A stretch of 58,486 bases of DNA from Chloroflexota bacterium (GTDB taxonomy: Bacteria; Chloroflexota; Anaerolineae; Promineifilales; Promineifilaceae): the NCBI GenBank assembly GCA_024223125.1, contig JAAEOP010000248.1, positions 1 through 58,486 of the forward strand, read 5' to 3'. Below are positions 33,441-42,227 of this stretch, in pieces. The translations under genes were made by a program, and so were the position numbers. The notes below the pieces were generated by a model. It made no database searches and was not told the DNA's origin. It saw nothing but the letters and a program-made list of their open reading frames with translations. How positions within the stretch are numbered: position 1 is the stretch's first letter; each line of letters starts with the position of its first letter.

Positions 33441-35261
33441 CTAATCCAAAATTGTCACCGTGCCGGCTGTGCCATCCACACGCACATGCTGGCCGGTTTG
33501 CACTTTTTTGGTGCTAAAACCAGTGCCAACAACGGCCGGAACGCCATATTCACGGCACACAATGGCGGCGTGAGACATCATACCGCCAATATCGGTAACG
33601 GCCGCGCTAATCTTAGTGAAAATCGTTCCCCAACTGGGATTGGTGATGGGGCAAATCAAAACCTCGCCTTCTTGCACTTCGGCCAGCTGATCGGCGCTCA
33701 GAATGACGCGGGCAGGCCCTTCTACCACGCCAGGCGATCCGGCAAAACCCTTCAGATCCGGGCCATCTCCATCTTCATCCTCAAGGCCAAGCCAGTTTTG
33801 GATGCTGTCGGTGGTGACGCCCCACAACATAATGGTAAATGGCTCTGTAACCACTTCCGGCGGTTCACCCAGAGCGGGTAGAGGCGACCATTGGGATAAT
33901 TTGGCAAACAATTCCTTGCGTCGGGCAACTTCCCGGGGCCAATATACGGGGCCGCGAGCCGGCGTACCAACCGCCCAAGAAGCGATCATGTCATATAGAG
34001 CTTGCCGCACTTCGTCCCGATGGAGATAGAACATATCATCCACCTCTTCAAAAAAGCCGTTATCCACAAAAACCTGGCCGAACTCACGCATTTTGTTCCA
34101 GAAGACGGCATGATGCCAATGTTCCACATAGAAGTTATGGTCTTCGATGTAGGGGAAAACGGTACGCGCCAATCCAAGCTGGTTCTGGAAGTTTTCCAAA
34201 TCTTCTCCCTCCAGAAGGGCGGCATATTCATAAGAGAGGCGATCTCGTTCAGCCTGAACTTCTTCCAACGGCCGTTCAATGCTTTCTCCGGCTTCAATTT
34301 TGGCAATATAATCGCCAATAGACATGAAGGGGAAGGTCATATCGTTGATCCAGGTTTTGTGATGATGGTAAAAACCGGAGCCGGTAGAAAAGTAGAACCA
34401 GGGGTCTTTGGCTTTTTCTAGTTCCGCAATCCAGCGTTGCCCATTGTCGCTCCCTTCCAAAGCGGCCATAACTTCGGCTGGGCTGCTCCCGTTTTTGAAT
34501 GTGTCGCTTACGCCTAATTCGACAGCTTTTTTAGCTAATTTTTTCAACTCTTTGTCTGGTTGGTAGAGCAGTACGTCAATACCGGCTACCATCTGAGCCA
34601 CAGTTTGGTCGGCAATGTCAGGGAAGAGTTGTTTGCAAAAGCCAAAATAGGTTAGATAAGCTGCATAACCTAAATTGAGAAACTCAAAATGCAAATGCCA
34701 AATTTTGTGCATATTTTCGATGGCTCGATTGTAGGCTGTCAGCAAATCGTAGGCTGAGGTAATTCCTCGTCCGGCATGAACACTTTCCAGGCTCTCCATT
34801 TCCGGCAGGGATGTGACTTTTATTGCTTTTAATTCATCAACTGTTTCTGTGGCCTTATCTTTCCATTTGGCGTACAGGTCATTCCAATTCTGGTAATAAT
34901 AACCGGCCCGTTCCATAAAGTGAGCCACGCGGGCGCCGACGACTTCTTCATCCATGATGGCGTTGGCGCTGATGTAGAGACGGCCGTTCAAAACACGATG
35001 ATCAATGCCCAAAGCGGGTGGCACGATGTAGACCCGCGAGTTCATCTCGCCCAGAGCCACCCACCAACTTTCGGAAGTGATGGTGTCAAACGGATAAAGT
35101 ACCTCTGGATGGTGCATACTGTCGAAGAACCAAAATTTTGATTCTTCAAGTTCACGTCGGTCTTCGCTGAATAAATAATAATACGGGTACAGTTTTTCCC
35201 ACCCCTCACAACCTTCAGGGGTAGGAACATCAAACGGACTGGGGAAGCGCTTTTCACTCAT
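33441..35261 (-). CDS. phenylphosphate synthase alpha (PpsA)-like phosphohistidine protein, paralogue 2
   Basis: 606 aa from ATG 35261 (AAGGAGA upstream). The C-terminal PEP-utilising mobile domain carries GGMMSHAAIVCREYGVPAVV, with H564 the phosphoryl carrier. The N-terminal 500 residues are family-specific (GCEGWEKLYPYYYLFSEDRR, HWHHAVFWNKMREFGQ). It has no ATP-grasp or PEP-binding barrel, so it needs a partner: the PpsB-like protein at 37303. In Thauera, PpsA (70 kDa) and PpsB (40 kDa) phosphorylate phenol with ATP. Clear paralogue of the gene at 35421. Another hydroxy-compound as substrate is possible. Confidence 0.78.
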   Translation of the reverse strand: MSEKRFPSPFDVPTPEGCEGWEKLYPYYYLFSEDRRELEESKFWFFDSMHHPEVLYPFDTITSESWWVALGEMNSRVYIVPPALGIDHRVLNGRLYISANAIMDEEVVGARVAHFMERAGYYYQNWNDLYAKWKDKATETVDELKAIKVTSLPEMESLESVHAGRGITSAYDLLTAYNRAIENMHKIWHLHFEFLNLGYAAYLTYFGFCKQLFPDIADQTVAQMVAGIDVLLYQPDKELKKLAKKAVELGVSDTFKNGSSPAEVMAALEGSDNGQRWIAELEKAKDPWFYFSTGSGFYHHHKTWINDMTFPFMSIGDYIAKIEAGESIERPLEEVQAERDRLSYEYAALLEGEDLENFQNQLGLARTVFPYIEDHNFYVEHWHHAVFWNKMREFGQVFVDNGFFEEVDDMFYLHRDEVRQALYDMIASWAVGTPARGPVYWPREVARRKELFAKLSQWSPLPALGEPPEVVTEPFTIMLWGVTTDSIQNWLGLEDEDGDGPDLKGFAGSPGVVEGPARVILSADQLAEVQEGEVLICPITNPSWGTIFTKISAAVTDIGGMMSHAAIVCREYGVPAVVGTGFSTKKVQTGQHVRVDGTAGTVTILD

Positions 35262-35283
35262 GTTTTTCTCCTTCGTAAGTGGT

Positions 35284-35322
35284 GGGCGATTTTCAAAATC
35301 GCCCCCGATTTGAAAAATCGGG
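35284..35322. repeat. double hairpin ahead of ppsA paralogue 2
   Basis: GGGCGATTTT/AAAATCGCCC (35284-35304, 1-nt loop), followed at once by CCCGATTT/AAATCGGG (35304-35322). Both lie in the spacer between the two ppsA-like genes, 23 nt upstream of the start codon at 35261. No T-tract on the minus strand. Confidence 0.75.
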
Positions 35323-35402
35323 CTACAATGACAGCCCGCAGTTTTCATTCGTAGTTGTCTTCCTAACTAACGACAAACGATTTTCCAATGACACCTCCTT
35401 TT

Positions 35403-35443
35403 CAATTTTCAGTTGAAGGGCTACTGTTCACTGATCACTGTCA
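35403..35443. repeat. heptamer array at the end of ppsA paralogue 1
   Basis: CTACTGT, TCACTGA, TCACTGT and flanking words of the ACTGTTC family; overlaps the last codons of the gene ending at 35421. Confidence 0.6.
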
Positions 35444-37247
35444 CCTGCCCCGTGTTGCCATCCACCCGAACACGCTGCCCTGTTTCAATACGCAGCGTTG
35501 CTTCGGCCGTACCCACGACGGCCGGTAAATTGTATTCGCGGCAAATGATGGCAGCGTGGGACATCATGCCACCGACGTCGGTGACAACGGCGCCAATCTT
35601 ATTGAAAACAGGACTCCAACTGGGGGCTGTAATAGGGCAGATCAGAATTTCGTCGGGTTGAACGGTCGTTAGCTCAGACGCGCTCATCACCACCCGGGCC
35701 AGACCTTCGGCCGTTCCCGGCGAACCGGCAAAACCACACAAAACATTCTGCTTCTCATCCCAGGGTACAAGCAACTGTTGCAGCTGCTCAGTGGTAATAC
35801 CCCACAGCATGATGGAAAATGGATCGGTAATTGTTTCTGGCGGCCGTCCCAGCAAACGGGGTGGCTGCCATTTTTTCAGCACGTTTAGAATCTTCTTTCG
35901 CTCAACTATTTTCTCAGGCCAATAGCTAATGCCGCGTCCTTCATTGCCAATCGCCCAGGCCGACATCAAATCAAACAAAGCCGTCGGAATCTCATCCCGG
36001 CGCAGACAAAAAATATCGCCAGCCTCAGACAAGAAATCAGCATTGGCCATCAATTGGCCCAACTCGCGCATTTTTCGCCAAAAAACAGAGTGATGCCAAT
36101 GTTCAATGAAAAAATTGTGATTTTCCACATAGGGGAAAACCCGGCGCGCCAGTTCCAACTGCTGCCGGAAAGCTTGCTGGTCGTCATCTTCCAATAAGGC
36201 CGCATACTCAGCCACCAATCTTTCGCTTTCGGCCTGGAGGTCGGCCAGAGGGCGTTCAATCTCTTCTCCATTCCGAATTTTAGCCGCGTAATCACAAATA
36301 AAACCCAACGGAATAGAAATATCCTCAATCCAAACTGCATCACGATGAGAAAGACCACTGCCGGTAGAAAAATGGAACCAGGGATCTTTGGCCCGTTCCA
36401 AAGCTTCCAGCCACAGCCAACCATTTTCATGTTCATCTATAGCTGCTAATGTCTCTTCAATTGTGTTGCCGCGCGTACAAATGTCGCCTAATCCCAGTGC
36501 AACTGCTAGATGCGCCAGCCGTTTTACTTCTTGATCTGGTTGGAAAAGTGTCACCTCCACGCCAGTCAACATGCGGGCAATGGTTTGTTCAGAAATATCG
36601 GGGAAAGCGGCCGTGCAAAATTGAAAGAAGGTGTAATAAGCGGCATACCCCAAATTCAGCATTTCAAAGTGAAGCTGCCAGGCGCGCAGGCCCAGTTGAA
36701 CCAGCCGATGATACCGCTTGAGAATTTCGTATCCTATTGTCTGATCCTTTCCGGCAATGACATTGGTCAGGTCAACCATCTCCGGCAGTGAATCGGGGAA
36801 AGTCAAGCCCTCCATCTCGTCAATGACCGCCTCAATTTTTTGCTGCCAGCTTCCATACAGTCGCTCCCAATTATCGTAGTAATAACCGGCTCGTTCCCGA
36901 AAATGAACGGCACGTTCGGCGGCTATTTGAGGGTCTGTCACTGGGTTAGGGCTGACATATGCATACCCATTTAACACGCGAAAGTCAAACCCCATCGAAA
37001 GAGGCAGTAAAAAGACGCGGCTGTTGTATTGTGACATGCACAGCATGGCAAACTCATAAAAAATGGTGTCAAAAGGATAAAGCGCTTCCGGCCAATGACC
37101 GGCATCATGAAACCACAGCTTGCCATCTTCAAAACTGCGCCGGGCATCACTAAAGAGTAGATAGTATGGATAAAGCGTTTCCCATCCCTCAGCGCCAGAG
37201 GGCATTTCAATATCAAATGGGCTGGCAAAAAGATTTGTTTGGGACAT
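35421..37247 (-). CDS. phenylphosphate synthase alpha (PpsA)-like phosphohistidine protein, paralogue 1
   Basis: 608 aa from ATG 37247 (AAGGGA upstream). Same architecture as its neighbour: family-specific N-terminal part (GAEGWETLYPYYLLFSDARR, EHWHHSVFWRKMRELGQ) and a C-terminal swivelling domain with GGMMSHAAIICREYNLPAVV, H564 in the same position. The two differ enough not to be a recent duplicate. Sits directly downstream of the PpsB-like gene, so it may be the main partner. Role: accept the beta-phosphoryl of ATP on His and pass it to a phenolic hydroxyl (inferred from the Thauera enzyme). Confidence 0.8.
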   Translation of the reverse strand: MSQTNLFASPFDIEMPSGAEGWETLYPYYLLFSDARRSFEDGKLWFHDAGHWPEALYPFDTIFYEFAMLCMSQYNSRVFLLPLSMGFDFRVLNGYAYVSPNPVTDPQIAAERAVHFRERAGYYYDNWERLYGSWQQKIEAVIDEMEGLTFPDSLPEMVDLTNVIAGKDQTIGYEILKRYHRLVQLGLRAWQLHFEMLNLGYAAYYTFFQFCTAAFPDISEQTIARMLTGVEVTLFQPDQEVKRLAHLAVALGLGDICTRGNTIEETLAAIDEHENGWLWLEALERAKDPWFHFSTGSGLSHRDAVWIEDISIPLGFICDYAAKIRNGEEIERPLADLQAESERLVAEYAALLEDDDQQAFRQQLELARRVFPYVENHNFFIEHWHHSVFWRKMRELGQLMANADFLSEAGDIFCLRRDEIPTALFDLMSAWAIGNEGRGISYWPEKIVERKKILNVLKKWQPPRLLGRPPETITDPFSIMLWGITTEQLQQLLVPWDEKQNVLCGFAGSPGTAEGLARVVMSASELTTVQPDEILICPITAPSWSPVFNKIGAVVTDVGGMMSHAAIICREYNLPAVVGTAEATLRIETGQRVRVDGNTGQVTVISEQ

Positions 37248-37260
37248 ATTTTTCCCTTTT

Positions 37261-37308
37261 ATTCCGACTGCTGGCCAACGACTGCCGACCACTGAATACT
37301 GATCACTT
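37261..37308. repeat. heptamer array between ppsB-like and ppsA-like genes
   Basis: Words ACTGCTG, GCCAACG, ACTGCCG, ACCACTG, AATACTG, ATCACTT run in seven-base register across the whole spacer, touching the ppsB-like stop codon. Confidence 0.72.
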
Positions 37309-38427
37309 CTTCACCTTCACCCCAGCCATCAAATTGGCAACAATGTAGTCCATGGTTGACTTTTTGCCGGTGGTGATGGATTTGCGTTTACGGTCGCTCC
37401 AGACAGTTTCCGGGCGACTTTGCAGGAGGACGATGTTGTGAGGCGGGGCAAGGTCGGCATCAATCGCCCATTCCAGGTCTTGGGGACGGCCGTAATGCTT
37501 TTCAGCAATTTTGGCATATTTGGTCAGAGCAATAATTTCTTTATCAGTCAAACATTGAGCCGTCTGGCGGTCTGGCTCCACATCTACGCGATCTACCCGC
37601 TTTTCTTGTGGATTAGCCCGATACTCAATCATTTTTGGTGAAATAGTGCGCTTGATAATTTCCAACGCTATCTTGTCAACCATATAATTATCGGGGGTCA
37701 CTTCTCCGCCTACCACTGCTTCGCCTAGTCCCCAACTGGCATCAATCACTACTTTCGAGCGGTCGCCATTGATGGGATTGAGGGTAAACATGACTCCGGC
37801 CGTTTTAGCATTGACCATTTTCTGAACACCCACGCTCATAAACACTTTTTCGTGAGGAAATCCTTTCTCAATACGATAAACAATAGCGCGAGCAGTGTAT
37901 AGACTGGCCCAACATTTTCGTACATGGGATAAAACCGCCTCGATACCCACAATCCACAAATAGGTGTCTTGCTGTCCAGCAAAGCTGGCTCCTGGCAAAT
38001 CTTCGGCCGTGGCGCTAGAGCGAACGGCTACGGGGAGAGGTTGGATTTCGGACAGTTTGGTCTGGCTCGATAACGGTTGGGGATTCGGGGTCGGTGTGCA
38101 TTTGTGACAGAGGTTGTCGTAAGCGGTGCGAATAGCTTGTTCGATGCCGGTGGGCATGGGTGTTTGTTCGATGAGGGTGCGGATAATTTGACTGGTGTTG
38201 GATACGGCCGTTACATCTTCAACCTCAATTTCTTCTAAAAGGGCGTGGATTTGTTGACCCAGGTCGTCAGTGACCAGCATTTCCTGGTAGGCATCTGTGG
38301 TTACAGCAAAACCAGGAGGCACGGGCGCATTGGCTTGAATCATACTGCCCAGGCTGGCACATTTACCGCCTACGCGGCCGTGGCTCTCCTTGTCACACTG
38401 TTCAAACGGGAGGGTATACAGGTTCAT
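37303..38427 (-). CDS. phenylphosphate synthase beta (PpsB)-like ATP-grasp protein
   Basis: 374 aa, GGAGAGG before the ATG. Equivalent to the N-terminal domain of PEP synthase/PPDK alone: GGKCASLGSM, VRSSATAEDLPGASFAGQQD (ATP binding), GVMFTLNPINGDRSKVV, ASWGLGEAVVGGEVTPD, and LEWAIDADLA ending QSRPETVW. It should bind ATP and phosphorylate the His of the PpsA-like partners. A 40-kDa PpsB plus 70-kDa PpsA is the known make-up of Thauera phenylphosphate synthase. The third, CBS-domain subunit PpsC is not present here. Confidence 0.82.
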   Translation of the reverse strand: MNLYTLPFEQCDKESHGRVGGKCASLGSMIQANAPVPPGFAVTTDAYQEMLVTDDLGQQIHALLEEIEVEDVTAVSNTSQIIRTLIEQTPMPTGIEQAIRTAYDNLCHKCTPTPNPQPLSSQTKLSEIQPLPVAVRSSATAEDLPGASFAGQQDTYLWIVGIEAVLSHVRKCWASLYTARAIVYRIEKGFPHEKVFMSVGVQKMVNAKTAGVMFTLNPINGDRSKVVIDASWGLGEAVVGGEVTPDNYMVDKIALEIIKRTISPKMIEYRANPQEKRVDRVDVEPDRQTAQCLTDKEIIALTKYAKIAEKHYGRPQDLEWAIDADLAPPHNIVLLQSRPETVWSDRKRKSITTGKKSTMDYIVANLMAGVKVKK

Positions 38428-38467
38428 ATTATGCCTCTCCTTGCCTATGCTTCTAAAAACAAGATCA

Positions 38468-38515
38468 ATTACTGAACACTGAAAACTGATTACTAAATAC
38501 TGTTCACAGTTCGCT
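38468..38515. repeat. heptamer array between the HAD and ppsB-like genes
   Basis: ATTACTG, AACACTG, AAAACTG, ATTACTA, AATACTG, TTCACAG: clear seven-base register from 38468; overlaps the last codons of the HAD gene. Confidence 0.8.
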
Positions 38516-39304
38516 ATCCATCCATAAGATCAACTCATTCACATCCGGCAAAATCACATCCGGCTTCATATCTTCAGGAGCCGCCTCAGCATCAGCCTGG
38601 GTTGCAGTTCCCGTCAGCACAAGGATTGTCGTCAGACCGGCTTCGTTGCCCGTTTTTATGTCGGTTGCCAGTTGATCGCCAACAAATGCGGCTCGATTGG
38701 GGGCGACGCTCAGGATATCAATTGCCATTTTGCCCGACCAGGGGGAAGGTTTGCCCGTAACGAGTGGTTCCTGGCCGGTTGCATAAGCGACCGCCTTAAC
38801 CATTGGCCCTGTGGCGGGCACAAAGCCATTGGCTGTGGGTACTTTGGGATCGTAATTGGTGGCCATAAACTCAGCCCCATTCCAAATGGCCTGGCAAACA
38901 ATCTTCAACCGTTCCTGGTCAAATTGGGAATCTTTGCCCATAACCACAACTTCCGCTTGATCTGCTTTGTCATAATTAAGCAATGTCAGGTTCTTGGCTT
39001 GTAATGCTTCAATAAGACCCACATTGCCCACTGCCAGGATTTTTTTGCCAGCATATAATTGGGCCGCAGCTTGAGCCGCAATCAGCGCCGAAGTCATCAC
39101 TTCCTCTGGTCGGGCATTAATTCCCATGCCGGTCAGTTTTTTGACCCAACTGCTAATTGTGTTGGAATTATCATTAGTAAAAAAAGCGTACCGAATGTGG
39201 CGTCGCCGCAGTTCAGCCAGTGTATCCAACACGCCTGGTAACACCTGCTTTCCTCGCGCTACCGTGCCGTCAATATCGAAAATGATGCCGTCGAAAGAGT
39301 TCAT
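38504..39304 (-). CDS. HAD-superfamily phosphatase, subfamily IIA (NagD/PNPPase-like)
   Basis: 266 aa. D10 and D12 in FDIDGT are the nucleophile and acid; FFTNDNS is motif II; GKPSP carries the motif III Lys; FVGDQLATDIKTGNEAG is motif IV. The C2 cap between motifs II and III is that of NagD/4-nitrophenylphosphatase-like enzymes. In the cluster it could hydrolyse an aryl phosphate or stand in for the small HAD-type delta subunit of phenylphosphate carboxylase (speculative). Its ATG has no Shine-Dalgarno sequence and directly follows a heptamer array. Confidence 0.85.
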   Translation of the reverse strand: MNSFDGIIFDIDGTVARGKQVLPGVLDTLAELRRRHIRYAFFTNDNSNTISSWVKKLTGMGINARPEEVMTSALIAAQAAAQLYAGKKILAVGNVGLIEALQAKNLTLLNYDKADQAEVVVMGKDSQFDQERLKIVCQAIWNGAEFMATNYDPKVPTANGFVPATGPMVKAVAYATGQEPLVTGKPSPWSGKMAIDILSVAPNRAAFVGDQLATDIKTGNEAGLTTILVLTGTATQADAEAAPEDMKPDVILPDVNELILWMDSEL

Positions 39305-39381
39305 AGTTGTTGGTTGTTAGTTGCTGGTCGCTGGTGGTTAGTCAACTAGCCACTCGCAACCAGCAACTAGCCACTAGTTAT
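39305..39381. repeat. inverted heptamer array between ubiD-like and HAD genes
   Basis: Left arm words AGTTGTT, GGTTGTT, AGTTGCT, GGTCGCT, GGTGGTT; right arm CAACTAG, CCACTCG, CAACCAG, CAACTAG, CCACTAG. The arms are complementary, so the spacer RNA would fold into one long hairpin ending at the HAD start codon. Confidence 0.85.
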
Positions 39382-40790
39382 AATCCCAAATCAGACCAAC
39401 GCGCCTTCACTTTGGCGACAACATCTGGGTCTAATTCAATCGGAATTGGTTTTTCGTCCCAATCGTAGGGGATTGTGGCATCAATGAGAAGCCGGCCGGT
39501 AATCCAGCGGGCGTTAATGGGCAAGGAGGGATCGAGCGGGGTGGAACGGCCGCGCTCAATGATCTGTGCCCGGTTTGGTTGGGCACGGAAACTGAGCGCA
39601 TACATCACCCGTGATATATCCCAGGGGTCAATGTCTTCATCTACAACGATGACTGTTTTTAAGCCATACGCTCCCATCTCTGTGGAGATAGAGGCCGTTA
39701 ATACCTGATTAGCATGGCCGGGATACATCTGTTTAACGGAAATGATAGCCAGGAAGCGACCAGAGCCTTCTGGGGGACAGTACACGGCTTGAATGCCGGG
39801 GATTTTCATGGCCACAAGCTGTTGCCAAAGAGTCGAGCCATAAGTTAGAGCCATTGTCATATGGGTGTCGGTGACGGCGCGACCGACTGTCGTGCCCCAG
39901 AAGACAGGATTGTTACGGTGAGTGATGCAATTCACTTTAATGAAATTGCGGGGGTCGGAGCCTACGCCAGAATAGTAACCTGTATATTCGCCAAAGGGAC
40001 CTTCATCCATAAAAGCGTCTGCATCTACTTCGCCTTCGACAATGATTTCGGCCGTTGCTGGTACAGGTAGGCCATTCGTCTCTGTTTCTACAATTTCAAT
40101 CGCTTCGCCACGAATTGATCCGGCCAAATCATATTCTGAATCGAAGGCAGAGACGCGAGCAGCGCCCATCAAGAACATAATGGGGTCACAGCCAACGACA
40201 ACGGCAACCGGCATCGGTTTGCCCATTGCCTGATACTTTTTGAGCATAATGTCGGAATGTTTGCCTTTGATGAACTGTGTCCCTAGGTGATTTTTATCGT
40301 GTAGTTGTAGGCGATAGGTGCCAATGTTGACCCAGCCTGAATCGGGGTCTTTGGTAATGACATATCCGGCCGTGCCAAAATACCGTCCGCCGTCCAATGG
40401 GTAAAATTTTGGCACAGGAAATTTAAGAAGATCAACATCGTCGCCCATCATGATGTTTTCTTTACAGGGGGCGCTCCCTGGATCAACATATTTGGGCGGT
40501 ACTTTTGTTTCTGCTTTTTCTACCCAAACGCGCATGAGATCAACCAGGGTGGAGTCTAGTGGCTGCCCCATGATCATCGCTAATCGTTCGGTTGTTGTAC
40601 AGACGCTAGTAATGACAGGGGAGTTATAATCTTTTACATTTTCAAACAGTAAGGCTGGCCCTTTTTTCTCTTCGTTGAGTTTGGCAATGGTAGACAGTTC
40701 TAAATTCCAATCTACTTCGCCGGTAATGCGCTTAAGCTGTCCTGCTTGTTCGCACTCTTCAATAAATCCTCGCATATCTTTAAATGACAT
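39378..40790 (-). CDS. UbiD-family prenylated-FMN (de)carboxylase
   Basis: 470 aa, AAAGGAGA before the ATG. UbiD motifs: KDMRGFIEECE at the start, GYVITKDPDSGWVNIGTYRLQ (prFMN and metal region with the Arg), DEGPFGEYTGYY (catalytic Glu) and DEDIDPWDISRVMYAL. UbiD enzymes need the cofactor made by UbiX, encoded upstream. In phenol degraders, UbiD-like PpcA/PpcB carboxylate phenylphosphate to 4-hydroxybenzoate; only one such subunit is here. A decarboxylase acting the other way cannot be excluded. Confidence 0.9.
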   Translation of the reverse strand: MSFKDMRGFIEECEQAGQLKRITGEVDWNLELSTIAKLNEEKKGPALLFENVKDYNSPVITSVCTTTERLAMIMGQPLDSTLVDLMRVWVEKAETKVPPKYVDPGSAPCKENIMMGDDVDLLKFPVPKFYPLDGGRYFGTAGYVITKDPDSGWVNIGTYRLQLHDKNHLGTQFIKGKHSDIMLKKYQAMGKPMPVAVVVGCDPIMFLMGAARVSAFDSEYDLAGSIRGEAIEIVETETNGLPVPATAEIIVEGEVDADAFMDEGPFGEYTGYYSGVGSDPRNFIKVNCITHRNNPVFWGTTVGRAVTDTHMTMALTYGSTLWQQLVAMKIPGIQAVYCPPEGSGRFLAIISVKQMYPGHANQVLTASISTEMGAYGLKTVIVVDEDIDPWDISRVMYALSFRAQPNRAQIIERGRSTPLDPSLPINARWITGRLLIDATIPYDWDEKPIPIELDPDVVAKVKARWSDLGL

Positions 40791-40801
40791 AAAACTCTCC
40801 T

Positions 40802-41560
40802 TTATTTGTTATTGCCTAATTGTTTTGATATTTCGGTTGCAGCCTGGATAACGGCCATAATCGTCTCCTCACTTGGTTCCCCTACACTGCGCGAAGTGAA
40901 ACCAACAATCGTCATTGCCGCGACCACCTCCTTATAATTCTTGAGCGGTACTGTAATAGCTTTAACGCCTAACAAATACTCTTCCTGATCATCAATGGCA
41001 TACCCTTGCTGACGCACTTTGGCAAGCTCGTCTTTGTAGACGGCGGGATCGATAATAGAAGTTGGAGTAAACCACCTCAGCCCGGCTTTTGTAAGCAGGC
41101 GTTCAACCTCTTCTTCGCTTTTCCAGGCGAAAAAAACCTTACCAAAGGAACCGGCCGTAACTGGAATCTGCTGACCAATGGCAGTAGAGACGTGCAGCGT
41201 ACCCACGGGATCAACTTTGTCTACAATTGTGATCTGATTTTGATAAAATGTGCCCAACAACACCGACTTTTCCGTCTGCTGCATGAGCGATTCCATGTAG
41301 GGGCGAGCAATTTGGCGCACGTCTATTTGCTCATGAGCTAGATGTCCTAATCGGATCAAAGCAGGGCCTAAACGGTAACGGCGCGTTTTCTCGTTGCGCA
41401 ACAAGAAGCGATGTTCACTTAAAGTGCGTAGAATGTCGTGGGCAGTGCTCTTGTTCAAACTTAAAAGTGTGTGAAGCTCAGTAAAACTATACTCATCATT
41501 CGTCTCGAATGCTTTCAAAATTTGAATCGCTCGCTCAACGGCCGAAACCATAGTGGGCAT
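40802..41560 (-). CDS. IclR-family transcriptional regulator
   Basis: 252 aa. N-terminal winged helix (AIQILKAFETNDEYSFTELH, LNKSTAHDILRTLSEHRFLL) and C-terminal effector domain (GTFYQNQITIVDKVD, IPVTAGSFGKVFFAW, AITVPLKNYKEVVAAMTIVG). IclR regulators often sense aromatic acids and control their catabolism. GGAG lies 6 nt before the ATG. It sits inside the operon between ubiX and ubiD, so it probably controls its own cluster through the palindrome at 42236-42257. Confidence 0.9.
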   Translation of the reverse strand: MPTMVSAVERAIQILKAFETNDEYSFTELHTLLSLNKSTAHDILRTLSEHRFLLRNEKTRRYRLGPALIRLGHLAHEQIDVRQIARPYMESLMQQTEKSVLLGTFYQNQITIVDKVDPVGTLHVSTAIGQQIPVTAGSFGKVFFAWKSEEEVERLLTKAGLRWFTPTSIIDPAVYKDELAKVRQQGYAIDDQEEYLLGVKAITVPLKNYKEVVAAMTIVGFTSRSVGEPSEETIMAVIQAATEISKQLGNNK

Positions 41561-41583
41561 AGTTTACTCCGTACTGCTGAAGG

Positions 41584-42162
41584 TCAAGATGCCCCTGACC
41601 AGCGCTCAAATAAATCTTGACCTAAATCAATCTCAAAAAGATCGCAAACACGATTAACCGTTTGGTTAATGATGTCATCCAATGTTTTTGGCCGATGGTA
41701 GAAGGCTGGCATAGGGGGCATGATGATGGCGCCCATTTCGGTAACTTGGGCCATAAGCCGAAGATGGCCTAAATGTAAGGGGGTTTCGCGAGCAACAATA
41801 ACCAATTTGCGGCGGTCTTTCAAGACAACATCGGCAGCGCGGGTAAGCAAATTATCGCTGTAGGAATTGGCAATACCGGACAAGGTTTTCATGGCGCAAG
41901 GAATGACAACCATGCCTATAGTTTTGTAGGAACCGGATGAGATGGAGGCGGCAATATCCTTGAAATTATACTGTCGGTCAGCCAGAGTTTCTACATCTTT
42001 AACAGAATAATCTGTTTCCAGCAGGATTGTGCGTTTGGCGGCGGCGCTCATCACCAGATGGGTTTCGATTTTTTCCACATCTTGCAACAGCGCCAACAAA
42101 CGAATGGCGTACACAACACCGCTGGCGCCTGACATGCCTATAATGAGTCTTCTGGCGGTCAT
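41584..42162 (-). CDS. ubiX: UbiX-type flavin prenyltransferase
   Basis: 192 aa. IIGMSGASGVVYAIRLL is the FMN-binding start; SSGSYKTIGMVVIPCAMKTL and SGIANSYSDNLLTRAADV, and RETPLHLGHLRLM, are the UbiX signatures. It joins a dimethylallyl group to FMN to make the prFMN cofactor used by UbiD. First gene of the minus-strand cluster, with AAGGAAAGGAA before the ATG and a near-consensus promoter about 65 bp upstream. Confidence 0.93.
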   Translation of the reverse strand: MTARRLIIGMSGASGVVYAIRLLALLQDVEKIETHLVMSAAAKRTILLETDYSVKDVETLADRQYNFKDIAASISSGSYKTIGMVVIPCAMKTLSGIANSYSDNLLTRAADVVLKDRRKLVIVARETPLHLGHLRLMAQVTEMGAIIMPPMPAFYHRPKTLDDIINQTVNRVCDLFEIDLGQDLFERWSGAS

Positions 42163-42227
42163 TTCCTTTCCTTATCTGACTGTGTAAATTAAAAAAGTTC
42201 TTTATACAGAACTCGGTTCTTGATAAG

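Noticed and set aside
33441..38427. Ordinary PEP synthase or PPDK split by frameshift
   Set aside because: The parts are separate genes with their own ribosome-binding sites, the PEP-binding barrel is absent, and the His-domain proteins carry a long unrelated N-terminal part.
7107..39381. CRISPR array from regularly repeated words
   Set aside because: Units are 7 bp with no unique spacers; no cas genes in the window.
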